A DNA stretch of 46,422 nucleotides from Smithella sp. (GCA_012510495.1 JAAZHX010000247.1:1-46422), one strand, 5' to 3'. Counted from the first letter of the stretch, positions 32,495-41,753 are shown. Numbers and translations are program-made. Notes: generated from the letters alone by a model not told the origin.

Positions 32495-33624
32495 ATCCCT
32501 TTCGACTGCAAGCCATCGTTCGCAAGGAATTTTACCACCTGATCCGTGATTACCGCAGCCTGTACCTGGCCTTTGCCATTCCGCTTTTGCTGATCATCCT
32601 TTTCGGCTATGCGCTGAGCCTGGACGTGGAGCACATCAAAACCGTGGTCGTGGATTATGACCGCAGCGAACTCAGCCGCGATTTTACGAACCGGTTGAAG
32701 TCGTCGTGCTACTTCGATATTGTTGCCACCCCCGGTTCCTCGCGGCAGGTTAACCGTTATCTCGACCGCGATGAAGCATCCGTGGCCGTTGTCATTCCGC
32801 CGGACTTTGCCCGGAATCTTCAGGCCGACCGGGAAGCGCAGCTGCAGATTATCATCGACGGCAGCGATCCGGTTTTTGCCGGCGCGGTGCGGGGCTATCT
32901 GACGTCTTTTACCGAAGGATATAATTCGAAACTTTTGCTGTCGTTTCTCAACCGTCAGGGGCAAAAGACGCTCAAACCGCCCGTGGAGGGGCGCATCCGC
33001 ATCTGGTTCAATGAAGACCTGGAAAGCCGCAATTTTATTATTCCGGGCATCATTGCCATCATCATCATGATTTCCGGCGCCATTCTGACGTCGCTTGTCA
33101 TTGCCCGGGAATATGAAAGCGGGACGATGGAGACGATCAAATCTTTGCCGATCACCGCCGGTGAATTTCTGCTGGGCAAGGCGGTCCCCTATTTCTTCAT
33201 CGGAATGGCCGATGTGTTCATTGCCATGCTGCTGGGGCAGGTTTTGTTCGGCGTGGTGATGAAGGGAAGCTTCGTGCTGATGGTCCTGGGCACATCCCTG
33301 TACCTGGTGTGCGCGCTTCTGCTGGGGCTTTTGATCTCGTCCGCGACCCAGTCGCAGTTGGTGGCCAATCAGGCCGCGGTCATGCTGACCTATCTGCCGT
33401 CGCTCTTGTTGTCTAATTTCGTTTTCCCGATTATCAATATGCCGGTTGTGCTGCAGTGGATGACGTATCTGGTCCCGGCCAGATACTACATCGATATTCT
33501 GGTGGGCGTCTATCTGCGCGACACCGGCCTTGCCTACCTGGGGATGGACATGGTTGTGCTGGGCGTCATGTGTCTTCTCCTGACGGCGCTCAATTACCTC
33601 CTTTTGAAAAAGGAGGGCTTATGA
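32491..33624 (+). CDS. ABC-2 type permease (YbhS-like)
   Basis: The 377-residue membrane protein has one N-terminal helix (LYLAFAIPLLLIILFGYALS), a large extracytoplasmic loop (about residues 45-180), and five C-terminal helices including FIIPGIIAIIIMISGAIL and the family ending VLQWMTYLVPARYYIDILVG. This is the ABC-2 membrane domain with the conserved amphipathic segment REYESGTMETIKSLPI. Start GTG 32491 overlaps the ATPase stop. It pairs with the next permease. Confidence 0.92.
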   Translation: MNPFRLQAIVRKEFYHLIRDYRSLYLAFAIPLLLIILFGYALSLDVEHIKTVVVDYDRSELSRDFTNRLKSSCYFDIVATPGSSRQVNRYLDRDEASVAVVIPPDFARNLQADREAQLQIIIDGSDPVFAGAVRGYLTSFTEGYNSKLLLSFLNRQGQKTLKPPVEGRIRIWFNEDLESRNFIIPGIIAIIIMISGAILTSLVIAREYESGTMETIKSLPITAGEFLLGKAVPYFFIGMADVFIAMLLGQVLFGVVMKGSFVLMVLGTSLYLVCALLLGLLISSATQSQLVANQAAVMLTYLPSLLLSNFVFPIINMPVVLQWMTYLVPARYYIDILVGVYLRDTGLAYLGMDMVVLGVMCLLLTALNYLLLKKEGL

Positions 33625-34742
33625 GTTGGATGAGAATCCGTGAACTGGTGCGCAAGGAGTTCATTCAACTTCTCAGGGACCGACGCTACCGGATGATTCT
33701 TTTTGTCGCGCCGCTTCTGCAGATGGCGGTTTTCGGCTATGTCGTTAATTACGACATCAAAGATATCCGCGTCGCGGTGGTGGATCACTCCCGCACGGTG
33801 GAAAGCCGGAAGCTCGCGGACGTCTTTGATGGCAGCTGGATTTTCACGATCGCCCACCGGTTGGAGGATGAAAGGGATCTGGAGGACCTGCTGCTGCGGG
33901 GTCAGGTGGATATGGGCGTCAAAATGGGCCCGGATTTTGCCGGCCTGATCCGGAAAGGGCAGACCGCTCCCGTGCAGATTATCGCTGACGGTTCGATGAG
34001 CAATATGGCGTCGCTGCGCATGGCCTACACCTCGAGCGTCCTGGAGCGGTTCAACAGCGAAACCATCCGGGAGTTGTATCCCCAGACGCTGCGCTACGGC
34101 CGGATCGACGCGCGCGTCCGCACCTGGTACAACCCCAACATCGAGAGCCGCTATTTCTTTGTGCCCGGCATCGTGGCCTTTGTGGTCATGCTGATCTCCC
34201 TGCTGTTGACGTCGATCGCCATCATCCGGGAAAAGGAGGCGGGCACGATGGAGCAGCTCATCGTAACTCCTTTGAAATCCTACGAGCTCATTTTCGGGAA
34301 GACGATCCCCTATATCATCATTTCGCTGGTTCAGCTGGCGGTGGTCATCATACTCGCGGTTTTCTGGTTTGAGATCCCGCTGGTGGGAAGCATTCCACTT
34401 TTGTTTTTTGCCGCCTGCCTGTTTCTCCTCTCCACGCTGGGCATTGGTTTGTTCATCTCGACCATCTCCGCGACGCAGCAGCAGGCCATGATGACAACCT
34501 TCTTTTTCATCCTTCCGTTCTTCATGCTCAGCGGCTTTGTTTTCCCGATCGCCAACATGCCCGCCGTAGTCCAGTGGCTGACATATCTGAATCCGCTGAG
34601 GTATTTTCTGGTGATCCTGAGGGGCGTATTTCTCAAGGGGGTCGGGCTGGACATCCTCTGGCCCCAGTATGTTTCCCTGGCGATTCTGGGAGGCGCGGTG
34701 TTTGCCGGAGCGATTGCCCGCTTTAAAAAACGTCTGGATTAG
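33621..34742 (+). CDS. ABC-2 type permease (YbhR-like)
   Basis: The 373-residue protein from ATG 33621 (AAAAAGGAGGGCTT upstream) has the same topology as its neighbour: one N-terminal helix (FVAPLLQMAVFGYVV), a loop of about 140 residues and five helices with REKEAGTMEQLIVTP, FFMLSGFVFPIANMPAVVQW and NPLRYFLVILRG. The two permeases presumably form the heterodimeric pore. The start overlaps the previous stop (ATGA). It is the last gene of the exporter operon; a repeat hairpin lies 78 bp downstream. Confidence 0.92.
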   Translation: MSWMRIRELVRKEFIQLLRDRRYRMILFVAPLLQMAVFGYVVNYDIKDIRVAVVDHSRTVESRKLADVFDGSWIFTIAHRLEDERDLEDLLLRGQVDMGVKMGPDFAGLIRKGQTAPVQIIADGSMSNMASLRMAYTSSVLERFNSETIRELYPQTLRYGRIDARVRTWYNPNIESRYFFVPGIVAFVVMLISLLLTSIAIIREKEAGTMEQLIVTPLKSYELIFGKTIPYIIISLVQLAVVIILAVFWFEIPLVGSIPLLFFAACLFLLSTLGIGLFISTISATQQQAMMTTFFFILPFFMLSGFVFPIANMPAVVQWLTYLNPLRYFLVILRGVFLKGVGLDILWPQYVSLAILGGAVFAGAIARFKKRLD

Positions 34743-34819
34743 TGTAAGGAAAGCACTATGGTGGATAGTGGATGGAAAAAAGTGAAAAGTGATGAGTGAT
34801 CAGCAACGAGAGATGTAGC

Positions 34820-34855
34820 GCGGGGTGCTTGTGGCCTTTAGGTTATCAGACCCGC
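34820..34855. repeat. Nested-hairpin intergenic repeat, copy 2
   Basis: GCGGG (34820-34824) pairs with CCCGC (34851-34855); inside are CTTGTG (34828-34833) and the inner palindrome CCTTTAGG (34835-34842), then TTATCAG. The same order of elements occurs in the copy at 40219. The rest of 34743-34960 holds no gene. Confidence 0.6.
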
Positions 34856-34960
34856 TGTTGTGGATGGTGAAATGCAGGGAACGGTCGCGACTACCCTTGC
34901 GGGTGGCAAGCCCGTTCCCTGCGGGAGGATGGGCAGGTCTGAAGACGGAAGGTAAGGCAT

Positions 34961-35959
34961 ATGCTGAAGGTTGTCGAAGATGAAAAACTGATCGCCCGCT
35001 ATGCGCGCCTCTTTACGAAAAGCTTCCGGCTGTTTGCCGATGAAAAAATCCGGGTGAAACTGGGGCATCAGGGAGCGAATTTCGACGCCAACGTGGCTTG
35101 GTCGAAAAAGCTGAATCTCTGGATTTACTCGCAGGTGACCCGGGGTGTCCGCTACGGGAATGTGTTCGGAAGAGACAAGCCCGTGGCGGCAGGTTACCTG
35201 GCGATCACGGCGGAAATCAATTTTCCATGGGAAGGCATCGATCGGAAGACCGCCGCCGCCTTTGCCCGGGATCGGCAGAACCGTATTTATGTGATTCACC
35301 GGGGAAAAATCGGAGGCGGCAAAAAAGGCGTCGGCAAATCTCTGTTTGAAGAAAACTACCGGGGGGTATGGGCCTGGATGGAGGACGGCGGTTCCCTTTC
35401 GCAGGTCGCAGTGGTCGGACTGTTGGGAAGCGGACGATTTGCCCTGCAAGCCGCCGGGTTTGTCGAAAAGATCGAAAAACTCAAATTGGCGGTCTCCCGC
35501 TCCCCCCAGACGTCGTTGGATTTCCCGGACGTGTCTTTTTCCGTCATGCGTGTGGGGAACCCGCCTTCATCCGCCCCGGAGGAAGAGATCGCCGCCGCCG
35601 ACCATGGCCTGATCGTCGGCCGTCTGGCTTCTCTCCTGTCACGCTGGAAATGTAAAATCGGAAATGATGAGAGCGTGGAATTGTTTGTCATGCAGCCCGA
35701 CTCGGACAGCGTGTCCTCCCTTTTTGCCGTTTGCGCCGACCGGCGCGAAAAAAGCGTGCTGGCCGCGGCCGCGAAACTGCTTTTGGAAAAATTCACCCGG
35801 GACGGCCATCCCCGGGCGATTCTTGTTCTCCCGGAGGAGGAGGCAAGCCGCTACGCGGCACCCATGCGGCGGATATCGGTCGAAGTTTTCCGCTATCGCC
35901 TGGAGAAAGAAAAAATACTTTTCCCGGACCTGGATCGGGCCGGACTGGTCCGGAGTTGA
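34961..35959 (+). CDS. Hypothetical protein
   Basis: The 332-residue product starts at ATG 34961. I do not recognise the family. It is soluble and appears to have two parts: residues 1-150, with WSKKLNLWIYSQVTRGVRYG, INFPWEGIDRKTAAAFARD, IYVIHRGKIGGGKKGVGKSLF and NYRGVWAWM, and a C-terminal part from about 215 to 330. The GGGKKGVGKS stretch resembles a P-loop but lacks the surrounding strand pattern. No signal peptide or membrane segment is seen. The thioesterase-like gene follows 17 bp later and is probably cotranscribed. Confidence 0.6.
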   Translation: MLKVVEDEKLIARYARLFTKSFRLFADEKIRVKLGHQGANFDANVAWSKKLNLWIYSQVTRGVRYGNVFGRDKPVAAGYLAITAEINFPWEGIDRKTAAAFARDRQNRIYVIHRGKIGGGKKGVGKSLFEENYRGVWAWMEDGGSLSQVAVVGLLGSGRFALQAAGFVEKIEKLKLAVSRSPQTSLDFPDVSFSVMRVGNPPSSAPEEEIAAADHGLIVGRLASLLSRWKCKIGNDESVELFVMQPDSDSVSSLFAVCADRREKSVLAAAAKLLLEKFTRDGHPRAILVLPEEEASRYAAPMRRISVEVFRYRLEKEKILFPDLDRAGLVRS

Positions 35960-35976
35960 TGAGAGGAGCAGGCACA

Positions 35977-36393
35977 ATGGATGAGTTGTTGGACATGGGC
36001 CGGCAGGTTCTTGCCTCACAGCCCTTCAGTGTTTTGATCGGGGCGGAGCTGACCGATTTTGCCGTGGGCAGCGCTGCAATCAGGGTTCCCATCCAGCAGA
36101 AGCTCAAGCAGCAGCACGGGTTTCTGCATGGCGGCGTGGTCAGCTACGCGGCGGACAATGCGCTGACTTATGTGGGCGGCAGCGTTTTAGGCCCCGCCGT
36201 CGTAACGTCGGAATTCAAAATCAATTATGTGCGGCCGGCGTTGGGCGACGCGATTGTGGCGCGGGCGACGGCGGTTTACATCGGAAAAAATCAGGCGGTC
36301 TGCCGCTGCGACGTCTTTGCCGTTGACGGAGGCCGGGAAAGCTTATGCGCGACCGCCCAGGGGACCATCAACAAACTCGGACAATCCAAATAA
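35977..36393 (+). CDS. PaaI-family hotdog thioesterase
   Basis: The 138-residue protein from ATG 35977 (GAGAGGAG upstream) is a single hotdog domain with the PaaI signature QQHGFLHGGVVSYAADNALTYVGG, where HGG and the following acidic residue form the active site, then TSEFKINYVRPALGDAIVARA. PaaI-type enzymes hydrolyse aromatic or acyl-CoA thioesters. This would fit an organism that handles acyl-CoA intermediates, but the physiological substrate is not shown by the sequence. Confidence 0.88.
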   Translation: MDELLDMGRQVLASQPFSVLIGAELTDFAVGSAAIRVPIQQKLKQQHGFLHGGVVSYAADNALTYVGGSVLGPAVVTSEFKINYVRPALGDAIVARATAVYIGKNQAVCRCDVFAVDGGRESLCATAQGTINKLGQSK

Positions 36394-36462
36394 GCCGGGA
36401 GCGTTTCTTCAGTGAATCATGCCGGATTCCGGTCTCTACGGGATTGCCGAAACAGGGTGACT

Positions 36463-36489
36463 GGTCCGGCGGCCTCCATGCGCCGGACC
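36463..36489. other. Hairpin in the 330-bp gap before fbp
   Basis: GGTCCGGCG (36463-36471) and CGCCGGACC (36481-36489) make a perfect 9-bp stem with a 9-base loop, without a T-run. It may end transcription of the thioesterase gene or be a repeat remnant. The rest of 36394-36723 shows no gene and no convincing promoter. Confidence 0.4.
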
Positions 36490-36723
36490 GCTTAACGGTT
36501 CCGCAAACCAGGTGACGATATCCTGGGCGCGGGCCATCCATGTTCCCGACATCACCAGACCGACAACCGCCTACACCAAAAGAACTTTCCAATGCTTCAT
36601 TTATTTGCTTGTAATGCCCGGAGATATTTGGTTAATAAACTCCTGCTTTATGCCTGTGGATCCGAACCGTGCCGTGAAAAATGGTTCTGCAAACCGAAAA
36701 ACGAATGATATCAAGGAGAAACT

Positions 36724-37665
36724 ATGGGCGAAAACATCGATGATTATTCACAAAACATTGTTGATCTGAGGCGTCACATGTGGATGGCGGGCGTTGAGGT
36801 GGAACTAAGAAGGCTGATCTGGCAGATTGCCATTGTCGGCAAGTACATTTCCGCCAAAATTCATGAATCCAACCGTAAGTTAGCGGGTTTTAAGAATATT
36901 TACGGAGAAGAGCAGCTTGCCCTGGACCGCGTGAGCGACAACATTCTGAAAAACAAACTGCAGCATTCGGGCTTTGTGAGCCATTATGCATCCGAAGAAC
37001 TGGACGACATCGTTGCCATCGGCAACGGCAAAGAAAAATACATCGTGACGGCCGACCCTCTGGATGGATCGTCTCTCGTGGACACCAATCTGGCCATCGG
37101 CACGATCATCGGCATCCACCGGAACTCCATTTTTGACTGCGGGCGGAATTCCATGATTGCCGCGCTTTATATTACGTACGGTCCGCTGATCACGATGATT
37201 TATTCGGCCGGGAAGGGCGCGCACGAGTTTGTTCTGGACCGGGAAGGGGAATATGTGCTCTCGGAGGAGAATATCCGCCTGAAGGAAAAAGGATCGATCT
37301 TTTCGCCCGGCGGCCTGCGCCGGGACTGGACGGACGCGCATCTGAAGTTCATCGACAAGCTGGAAACTGACGGCTACAAGCTGCGCTACAGCGGCGGCTT
37401 TGTGCCGGACATCAATCAGGTGATCATCAAGCGAGGCGGTTTGTTTACGTATCCCGCCCTGAAGAAATCCCCTCAGGGGAAGCTGCGTTTGCTGTTCGAA
37501 CTGCAGCCGATGGCCTTCATTGTGGAGCAGGCCGGCGGCAGAGCCACCGATGGAAAGGACGATATCCTTTCCCTGAAGGTCACTTCAGTGGATCAATGCG
37601 CGCCGGTGTATATCGGCTCTGCGGCGGAGGTGTCGATGGCGGGAGAGTTTCTTGCGCAATTTTAG
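36724..37665 (+). CDS. fbp: Fructose-1,6-bisphosphatase, class I
   Basis: The 313-residue protein has the metal-binding signature ADPLDGSSLVD at 110-120, an earlier GEEQLALDRVSDNIL and ASEEL (metal ligands), LRYSGGFVPDINQVIIKRGGLFTYP and a C-terminal AFIVEQAGGRATDG. It dephosphorylates fructose 1,6-bisphosphate in gluconeogenesis. It is slightly shorter than the typical 330-340 residues. AAGGAG precedes the ATG. The aldolase gene follows 18 bp later, so the two gluconeogenic steps are co-expressed. Confidence 0.93.
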   Translation: MGENIDDYSQNIVDLRRHMWMAGVEVELRRLIWQIAIVGKYISAKIHESNRKLAGFKNIYGEEQLALDRVSDNILKNKLQHSGFVSHYASEELDDIVAIGNGKEKYIVTADPLDGSSLVDTNLAIGTIIGIHRNSIFDCGRNSMIAALYITYGPLITMIYSAGKGAHEFVLDREGEYVLSEENIRLKEKGSIFSPGGLRRDWTDAHLKFIDKLETDGYKLRYSGGFVPDINQVIIKRGGLFTYPALKKSPQGKLRLLFELQPMAFIVEQAGGRATDGKDDILSLKVTSVDQCAPVYIGSAAEVSMAGEFLAQF

Positions 37666-37683
37666 AGGTATTAAGGAGCAGCC

Positions 37684-39078
37684 ATGATTTACGAAAACAA
37701 AGATCAGTTGAAAAGAGGATGCGAAACCGTTCTCTCCTGTGAAGGCGGGGACGTCCGCATTTTGGATGAAGAAAGGTTTCAGGGCAGGTTGATTGATGAT
37801 TTGATCCAGACCGTGGTGTTCAGCCCCGATCAGGGAACGAGGGAAGCCGCGGGCTTTCTGATTCGTCGGGGAGCGGCCGCGCTGGGAATCCTGTCGTCGT
37901 CGATTCAGGCCCTTTATGACGCCATGGGAGGGGGGGAAGTAGGCGGCTTTACGGTTCCGGCCATCAATATCCGCGGCCTCAGCTATGATGTGGCGCAGGC
38001 GGTTTTCCGCGCCGCTCTCGCGGGGAACGTCGGGCCGGTTCTTTTTGAAATCGCCCGGTCGGAAATCGACTACACGAAACAGAGGCCTTTTGAATATACC
38101 TGCGCCGTCACGGCAGCCGCCGTGAAGACCGGCTGGCGCTGGCCGATCTTTCTCCAGGGCGATCACTTCCAGCTCAACGCCAAAAAATTTGCCGCCGATC
38201 CGGAAAAAGAGACACAGGCGGTCAAGAATCTGATCTGGGAAGCCATCGAAGGCGGGTTTTACAACATTGACATCGACACCTCCACGCTGGTGGATTTGTC
38301 CCATCCCACAATCAAGGATCAGCAACGGACCAATTTCTCGCTGGCGGCGGAGCTCACGACCATGATCCGCGATCTGGAGCCGGAGGGCATCACGATTTCC
38401 GTGGGCGGAGAGATCGGCGAAGTGGGCGGTAAAAACAGCACGGTGGAAGAGCTGCAGGTTTACATGGAAGGGTATCTCGAGGAGCTCAAAAAGCGCGGCG
38501 ACGCCTTCAAGGGTATCAGCAAGATCAGCGTTCAAACCGGCACGACGCACGGCGGCGTTCCGCTCGCCGACGGCACCGTCGCAAAAGTAAAAATTGATTT
38601 CGATGTTCTGGAAAAATTGTCGGACGTCGCCCGCAAGCAATATGGCCTTGCCGGAGCGGTTCAGCACGGGGCTTCCACGCTGCCCGACGAGGCGTTCGAC
38701 CGCTTTCCCGCCACCGGAACGGCGGAAATACACCTGGCCACGGGTTTCCAGAACATGATTTACGACAGCAAGGTTTTTCCTGCCGATCTTCGGGCGAGAA
38801 TCTACGATCACCTGAAGACCAATATGAAAGGCGAGTGGAAGGAAAAGGATACGGAAGAGCAGTTCATCTACAAAACCCGCAAAAAGGGTTTCGGGCCGTT
38901 CAAACTGGAATTGTGGCACCTGCCGGCGGATATTCGCGCGGACATCTGCGCCGAGCTGGAGCGCCAGTTTGCGTTTCTGTTTGACAAGCTCAAAGTCAAC
39001 GGCACGCGGGACATTCTGAATCGCTATGTCCATGCGCTCGATGTTCCGTTGCAAATGCCCGCCTGCTTGAAATCCTAG
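37684..39078 (+). CDS. Class II fructose-bisphosphate aldolase-like protein (long form)
   Basis: The 464-residue protein contains class II aldolase features: TVPAINIRG, FLQGDHFQLNAKKF with a zinc-type His, IDIDTSTLVD, SVGGEIGEVGGKNS, QTGTTHGGVPLADG with another His, and a QHGASTLPDEAFD segment. It is about 100 residues longer than the standard Fba, with a C-terminal helical extension (about 375-464). Adjacent fbp supports an aldol condensation of triose phosphates to fructose 1,6-bisphosphate. A related sugar-phosphate aldolase specificity cannot be excluded. AAGGAG precedes the ATG. Confidence 0.8.
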   Translation: MIYENKDQLKRGCETVLSCEGGDVRILDEERFQGRLIDDLIQTVVFSPDQGTREAAGFLIRRGAAALGILSSSIQALYDAMGGGEVGGFTVPAINIRGLSYDVAQAVFRAALAGNVGPVLFEIARSEIDYTKQRPFEYTCAVTAAAVKTGWRWPIFLQGDHFQLNAKKFAADPEKETQAVKNLIWEAIEGGFYNIDIDTSTLVDLSHPTIKDQQRTNFSLAAELTTMIRDLEPEGITISVGGEIGEVGGKNSTVEELQVYMEGYLEELKKRGDAFKGISKISVQTGTTHGGVPLADGTVAKVKIDFDVLEKLSDVARKQYGLAGAVQHGASTLPDEAFDRFPATGTAEIHLATGFQNMIYDSKVFPADLRARIYDHLKTNMKGEWKEKDTEEQFIYKTRKKGFGPFKLELWHLPADIRADICAELERQFAFLFDKLKVNGTRDILNRYVHALDVPLQMPACLKS

Positions 39079-39161
39079 CGGAGGATGTTTACGCCACGCT
39101 ACCGCGGGAGTTGGTTGCCGGCGCGGGCAGCCGGAAAAATGACTGCGGAAATGAGAAAGCC

Positions 39162-40196
39162 ATGAAAGCGGCCGTATTGGAGAGCATCACGAATATTCGG
39201 GAATATCCACGGCCGCTTTCTTTTGTGGATCTTCCCGACCCCGAACCCGGCGAGGGGCAGATCCTGGTCCGGGTTTCCGTCTGCGGCGTCTGCCACACCG
39301 AACTCGATGAAATCGAGGGCCGGACGCCCCCGTCTTCCTTTCCCTTCATTTTGGGTCACCAGATCATCGGCCTCGTTGAAAAACGCGGCGCCCGGACGAA
39401 AAGATTTTCCGAAGGCCAGCGGGTTGGCGTCGGCTGGATCGGTTCGGCCTGCGGGACGTGCCGATATTGCCGCGGGGGAGCGGAAAACCTCTGTCCGGAT
39501 TTTAAGGCGACCGGCCGCGACATTCCGGGCGGCTATGCGCAATACACAACAGTCCTGGAGGATTTCGCCTTTCCCGTTCCGGACACATTTTCCGACGCCA
39601 AGGCCGCGCCGCTTTTGTGCGCGGGCGCCATCGGCTGGCGGTCGCTTCGCCTGGCCGGTCTTTCCGACGGCGAGCCCCTGGGGCTCACGGGATTCGGCGC
39701 TTCAGCCCACCTGGTTTTACAGCTCGCCCGTCATCTTTATCCCGCCTCCGATATTTTTGTCTTTGCCCGCTCCGGGCGCGAACGGAATTTTGCCCTTTCT
39801 CTGGGCGCTGGCTGGGCGGGGGATACCGCTGAGAAAAGTCCGCAGAAGCTTGCCGCCGTCATCGATACCACGCCGGTCTGGAAGCCGGTGGTCGAGGCGC
39901 TGGAAAATCTTTTACCCGGCGGACGGCTGGTGATCAATGCCATCCGCAAGGAGGCATCGGACCGGGATCAGCTCCTGCGCCTCGATTATCCGCTGCATCT
40001 CTGGCAGGAAAAGGAAATCAAAAGCGTGGCCAACGTGGCGCGCCGGGACATAGAAGAATTTCTGGAACTGGCTGCCCGCATCCCGATCATTCCGGACGTG
40101 GAGGAATATGCTTTTTCCGACGCCAACCGGGCGCTTGCCGAACTCAAGGCCGGCCAAATCCGCGGCGCGAAAGTCCTGATCATGGAGCAGCCCTGA
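39162..40196 (+). CDS. Zinc-binding alcohol dehydrogenase
   Basis: From ATG 39162 the product is 344 residues. CGVCHTELDEIEG and GHQIIGLVE give the catalytic zinc site, CGTCRYCRGGAENLC the structural zinc site; the cofactor loop is LTGFGASAHLVLQLA, a variant of GxGxxG with an alanine in place of the second glycine. The pattern matches the AdhA/AdhP-like bacterial alcohol dehydrogenases that interconvert primary alcohols and aldehydes with NAD(P). The frame extends upstream to 39111 but the first 17 residues look non-coding. It follows the aldolase by 83 bp. Confidence 0.87.
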   Translation: MKAAVLESITNIREYPRPLSFVDLPDPEPGEGQILVRVSVCGVCHTELDEIEGRTPPSSFPFILGHQIIGLVEKRGARTKRFSEGQRVGVGWIGSACGTCRYCRGGAENLCPDFKATGRDIPGGYAQYTTVLEDFAFPVPDTFSDAKAAPLLCAGAIGWRSLRLAGLSDGEPLGLTGFGASAHLVLQLARHLYPASDIFVFARSGRERNFALSLGAGWAGDTAEKSPQKLAAVIDTTPVWKPVVEALENLLPGGRLVINAIRKEASDRDQLLRLDYPLHLWQEKEIKSVANVARRDIEEFLELAARIPIIPDVEEYAFSDANRALAELKAGQIRGAKVLIMEQP

Positions 40197-40218
40197 ACCG
40201 GAAATCAAACTATGCGGT

Positions 40219-40254
40219 GCGGACCGCTTGTGACCTTCAGGTTATCAGGTCCGC
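40219..40254. repeat. Nested-hairpin intergenic repeat, copy 3
   Basis: GCGGACC (40219-40225) pairs with GGTCCGC (40248-40254); inside are CTTGTG (40227-40232), the inner ACCT-TC-AGGT (40233-40242) and TTATCA. It matches the copy at 34820 across 28 bases from CTTGTG with four differences, of which those in the outer stem are compensated on the other arm. Confidence 0.65.
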
Positions 40255-40284
40255 CGGATACACAGGCGCCGTGCTTATCCATTT

Positions 40285-41725
40285 CTATCCTTTGCTCCTG
40301 CTGTGACTTGCGCAGGCATCCCTTTTCCGCTTGGCTTTGCGATGCAATTTGCAGCTTCTAAAAAGCAGTGCGCCACCGAGCCAGGCGAAAATAATGAACA
40401 GTGGGTATGCAAGCACGCGTGGAAAGAATGCCAAGATCGCGGCCAACACCAGGAACAGCACACCGACGCCAATCATTAAGCGCGCCTCAACCGGATCGAG
40501 TACACGCCGGTTGGTAAAATCCGCGCCGACAGCGTTGCCGATACGAACCGCCCCAGCTGCCGCTCGTCCGGCGCTTCCGCCGCCGCTTGTCATCACAAGA
40601 TGCGGGTGGGGCGGCTCACCGGGTGCGCGAACCTTCTGTTTCGCATTCAGGACGACTTCCGTCGCGTTCGTTAAATCCTGAAGGTACATCTCCTCCATCT
40701 CATGTGCGAATAATTCGTTTTCGACCACCGCATCCAATTCACAGTTGCCGAGCCAACTGGAGATATTGAGATTGGTCGAGCCGACGCGCGCCCAACGCCC
40801 GTCTGCAACCGCGGTCTTCGCGTGCAGCATCGTGCCGTTCCACTCGAAAACGCGCACGCCTGCTTCCAGGAGGGGACGATACCCCGCTCTCGATAAAGGT
40901 TTTAAGACAGGAATGTCTGTCCTGTTCGGCACAAGGAGACGCACGTCAACGCCGTCCTTTGCCGCCGCACGCAACGCTTGCAAGTAAACGGTCGTCCCGG
41001 CGTAGTAGGCGTCTGTTAACCACAAGCGTTCCCTCGCCAGTGCGGCAACAAGTTGGTCTAATCGCAGCAACCCTGGCGTCGCCGGCACAGTTGCCACGAT
41101 GCGCAAGCTTGTATTACCAGCGAGAGGAATCTCTTCTCTCTTAACTGTTTCATGTTCAGGAATCGCCTCACCTGTCATCGCCCATACCTGTGCGAACGCT
41201 TGCTCAATATCAGCCACCGCAGGTCCGCGCACTTCGATTCCGGTGTCCCGCCACGGGTCGATCTTCTTTTCAGGAACACCCTCCCACATCCGCTCGACGC
41301 ACAAGCCCGTGACGAAGCCAACCGAGCGGACGATCCAGGCGCGGCGGGTTGTAACAACGCACCTCGACCCCGCCTTCACGCAATCGATTCCAGAACCGAC
41401 GGGAGGCCTTGCCGAAACCGCCCAGCCAGTCGTAAATAAGCCGCACGCGCACCCCCTCTTGTGCTTTCCCGATCAGAGCATCAGCGAACTTGCGTCCTGC
41501 ATTGTCCTCGCGAATGATGTAGTTCTCGAAGTGGATGTGACGCTTCGCCGCGCTGATGGCTTCGAGCCACGCCGGGTAATTTTCACGGGCGTCTTTGAGC
41601 AGCCGGACATGATTACCTTCAACAAGCGGGCTGCCGGCGGCGCGAGAGAAGGACTGGTCGGCAAGGGCGCGCACCTCCGCCATGTGATCGTATTTACGGT
41701 TGTTGATCTGTGTGGCCGCACTCAT
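40285..41725 (-). pseudogene. Cardiolipin synthase-like phospholipase D gene, disrupted by an internal deletion
   Basis: Two frames on the minus strand make one gene. The upstream frame (41725 to about 41320) gives [20 protein letters not shown] and [21 protein letters not shown], ending near [16 protein letters not shown]. The downstream frame resumes as [26 protein letters not shown], and has the second catalytic motif HAKTAVADGRWARVGSTNLN, then a hydrophobic C-terminus. The first HKD motif, expected between GWL and VGFVTG, is missing, and the frame shifts at 41312-41323. Without one HKD the enzyme should be inactive. Intact family members join two phosphatidyl groups or transfer phosphatidyl to alcohols. 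Confidence 0.8.
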
Positions 41726-41753
41726 TGTAACGTCCCTATTGTTTTATGCGCCA

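Noticed and set aside
35310-35340. P-loop NTPase call for the 332-residue protein at 34961
   Set aside because: The GGGKKGVGKS stretch lacks the preceding hydrophobic strand and there is no Walker B or other NTPase motif.
37585-39054. 489-residue open frame on the minus strand
   Set aside because: It is antisense to the class II aldolase gene, whose domain motifs leave no doubt about the coding strand.
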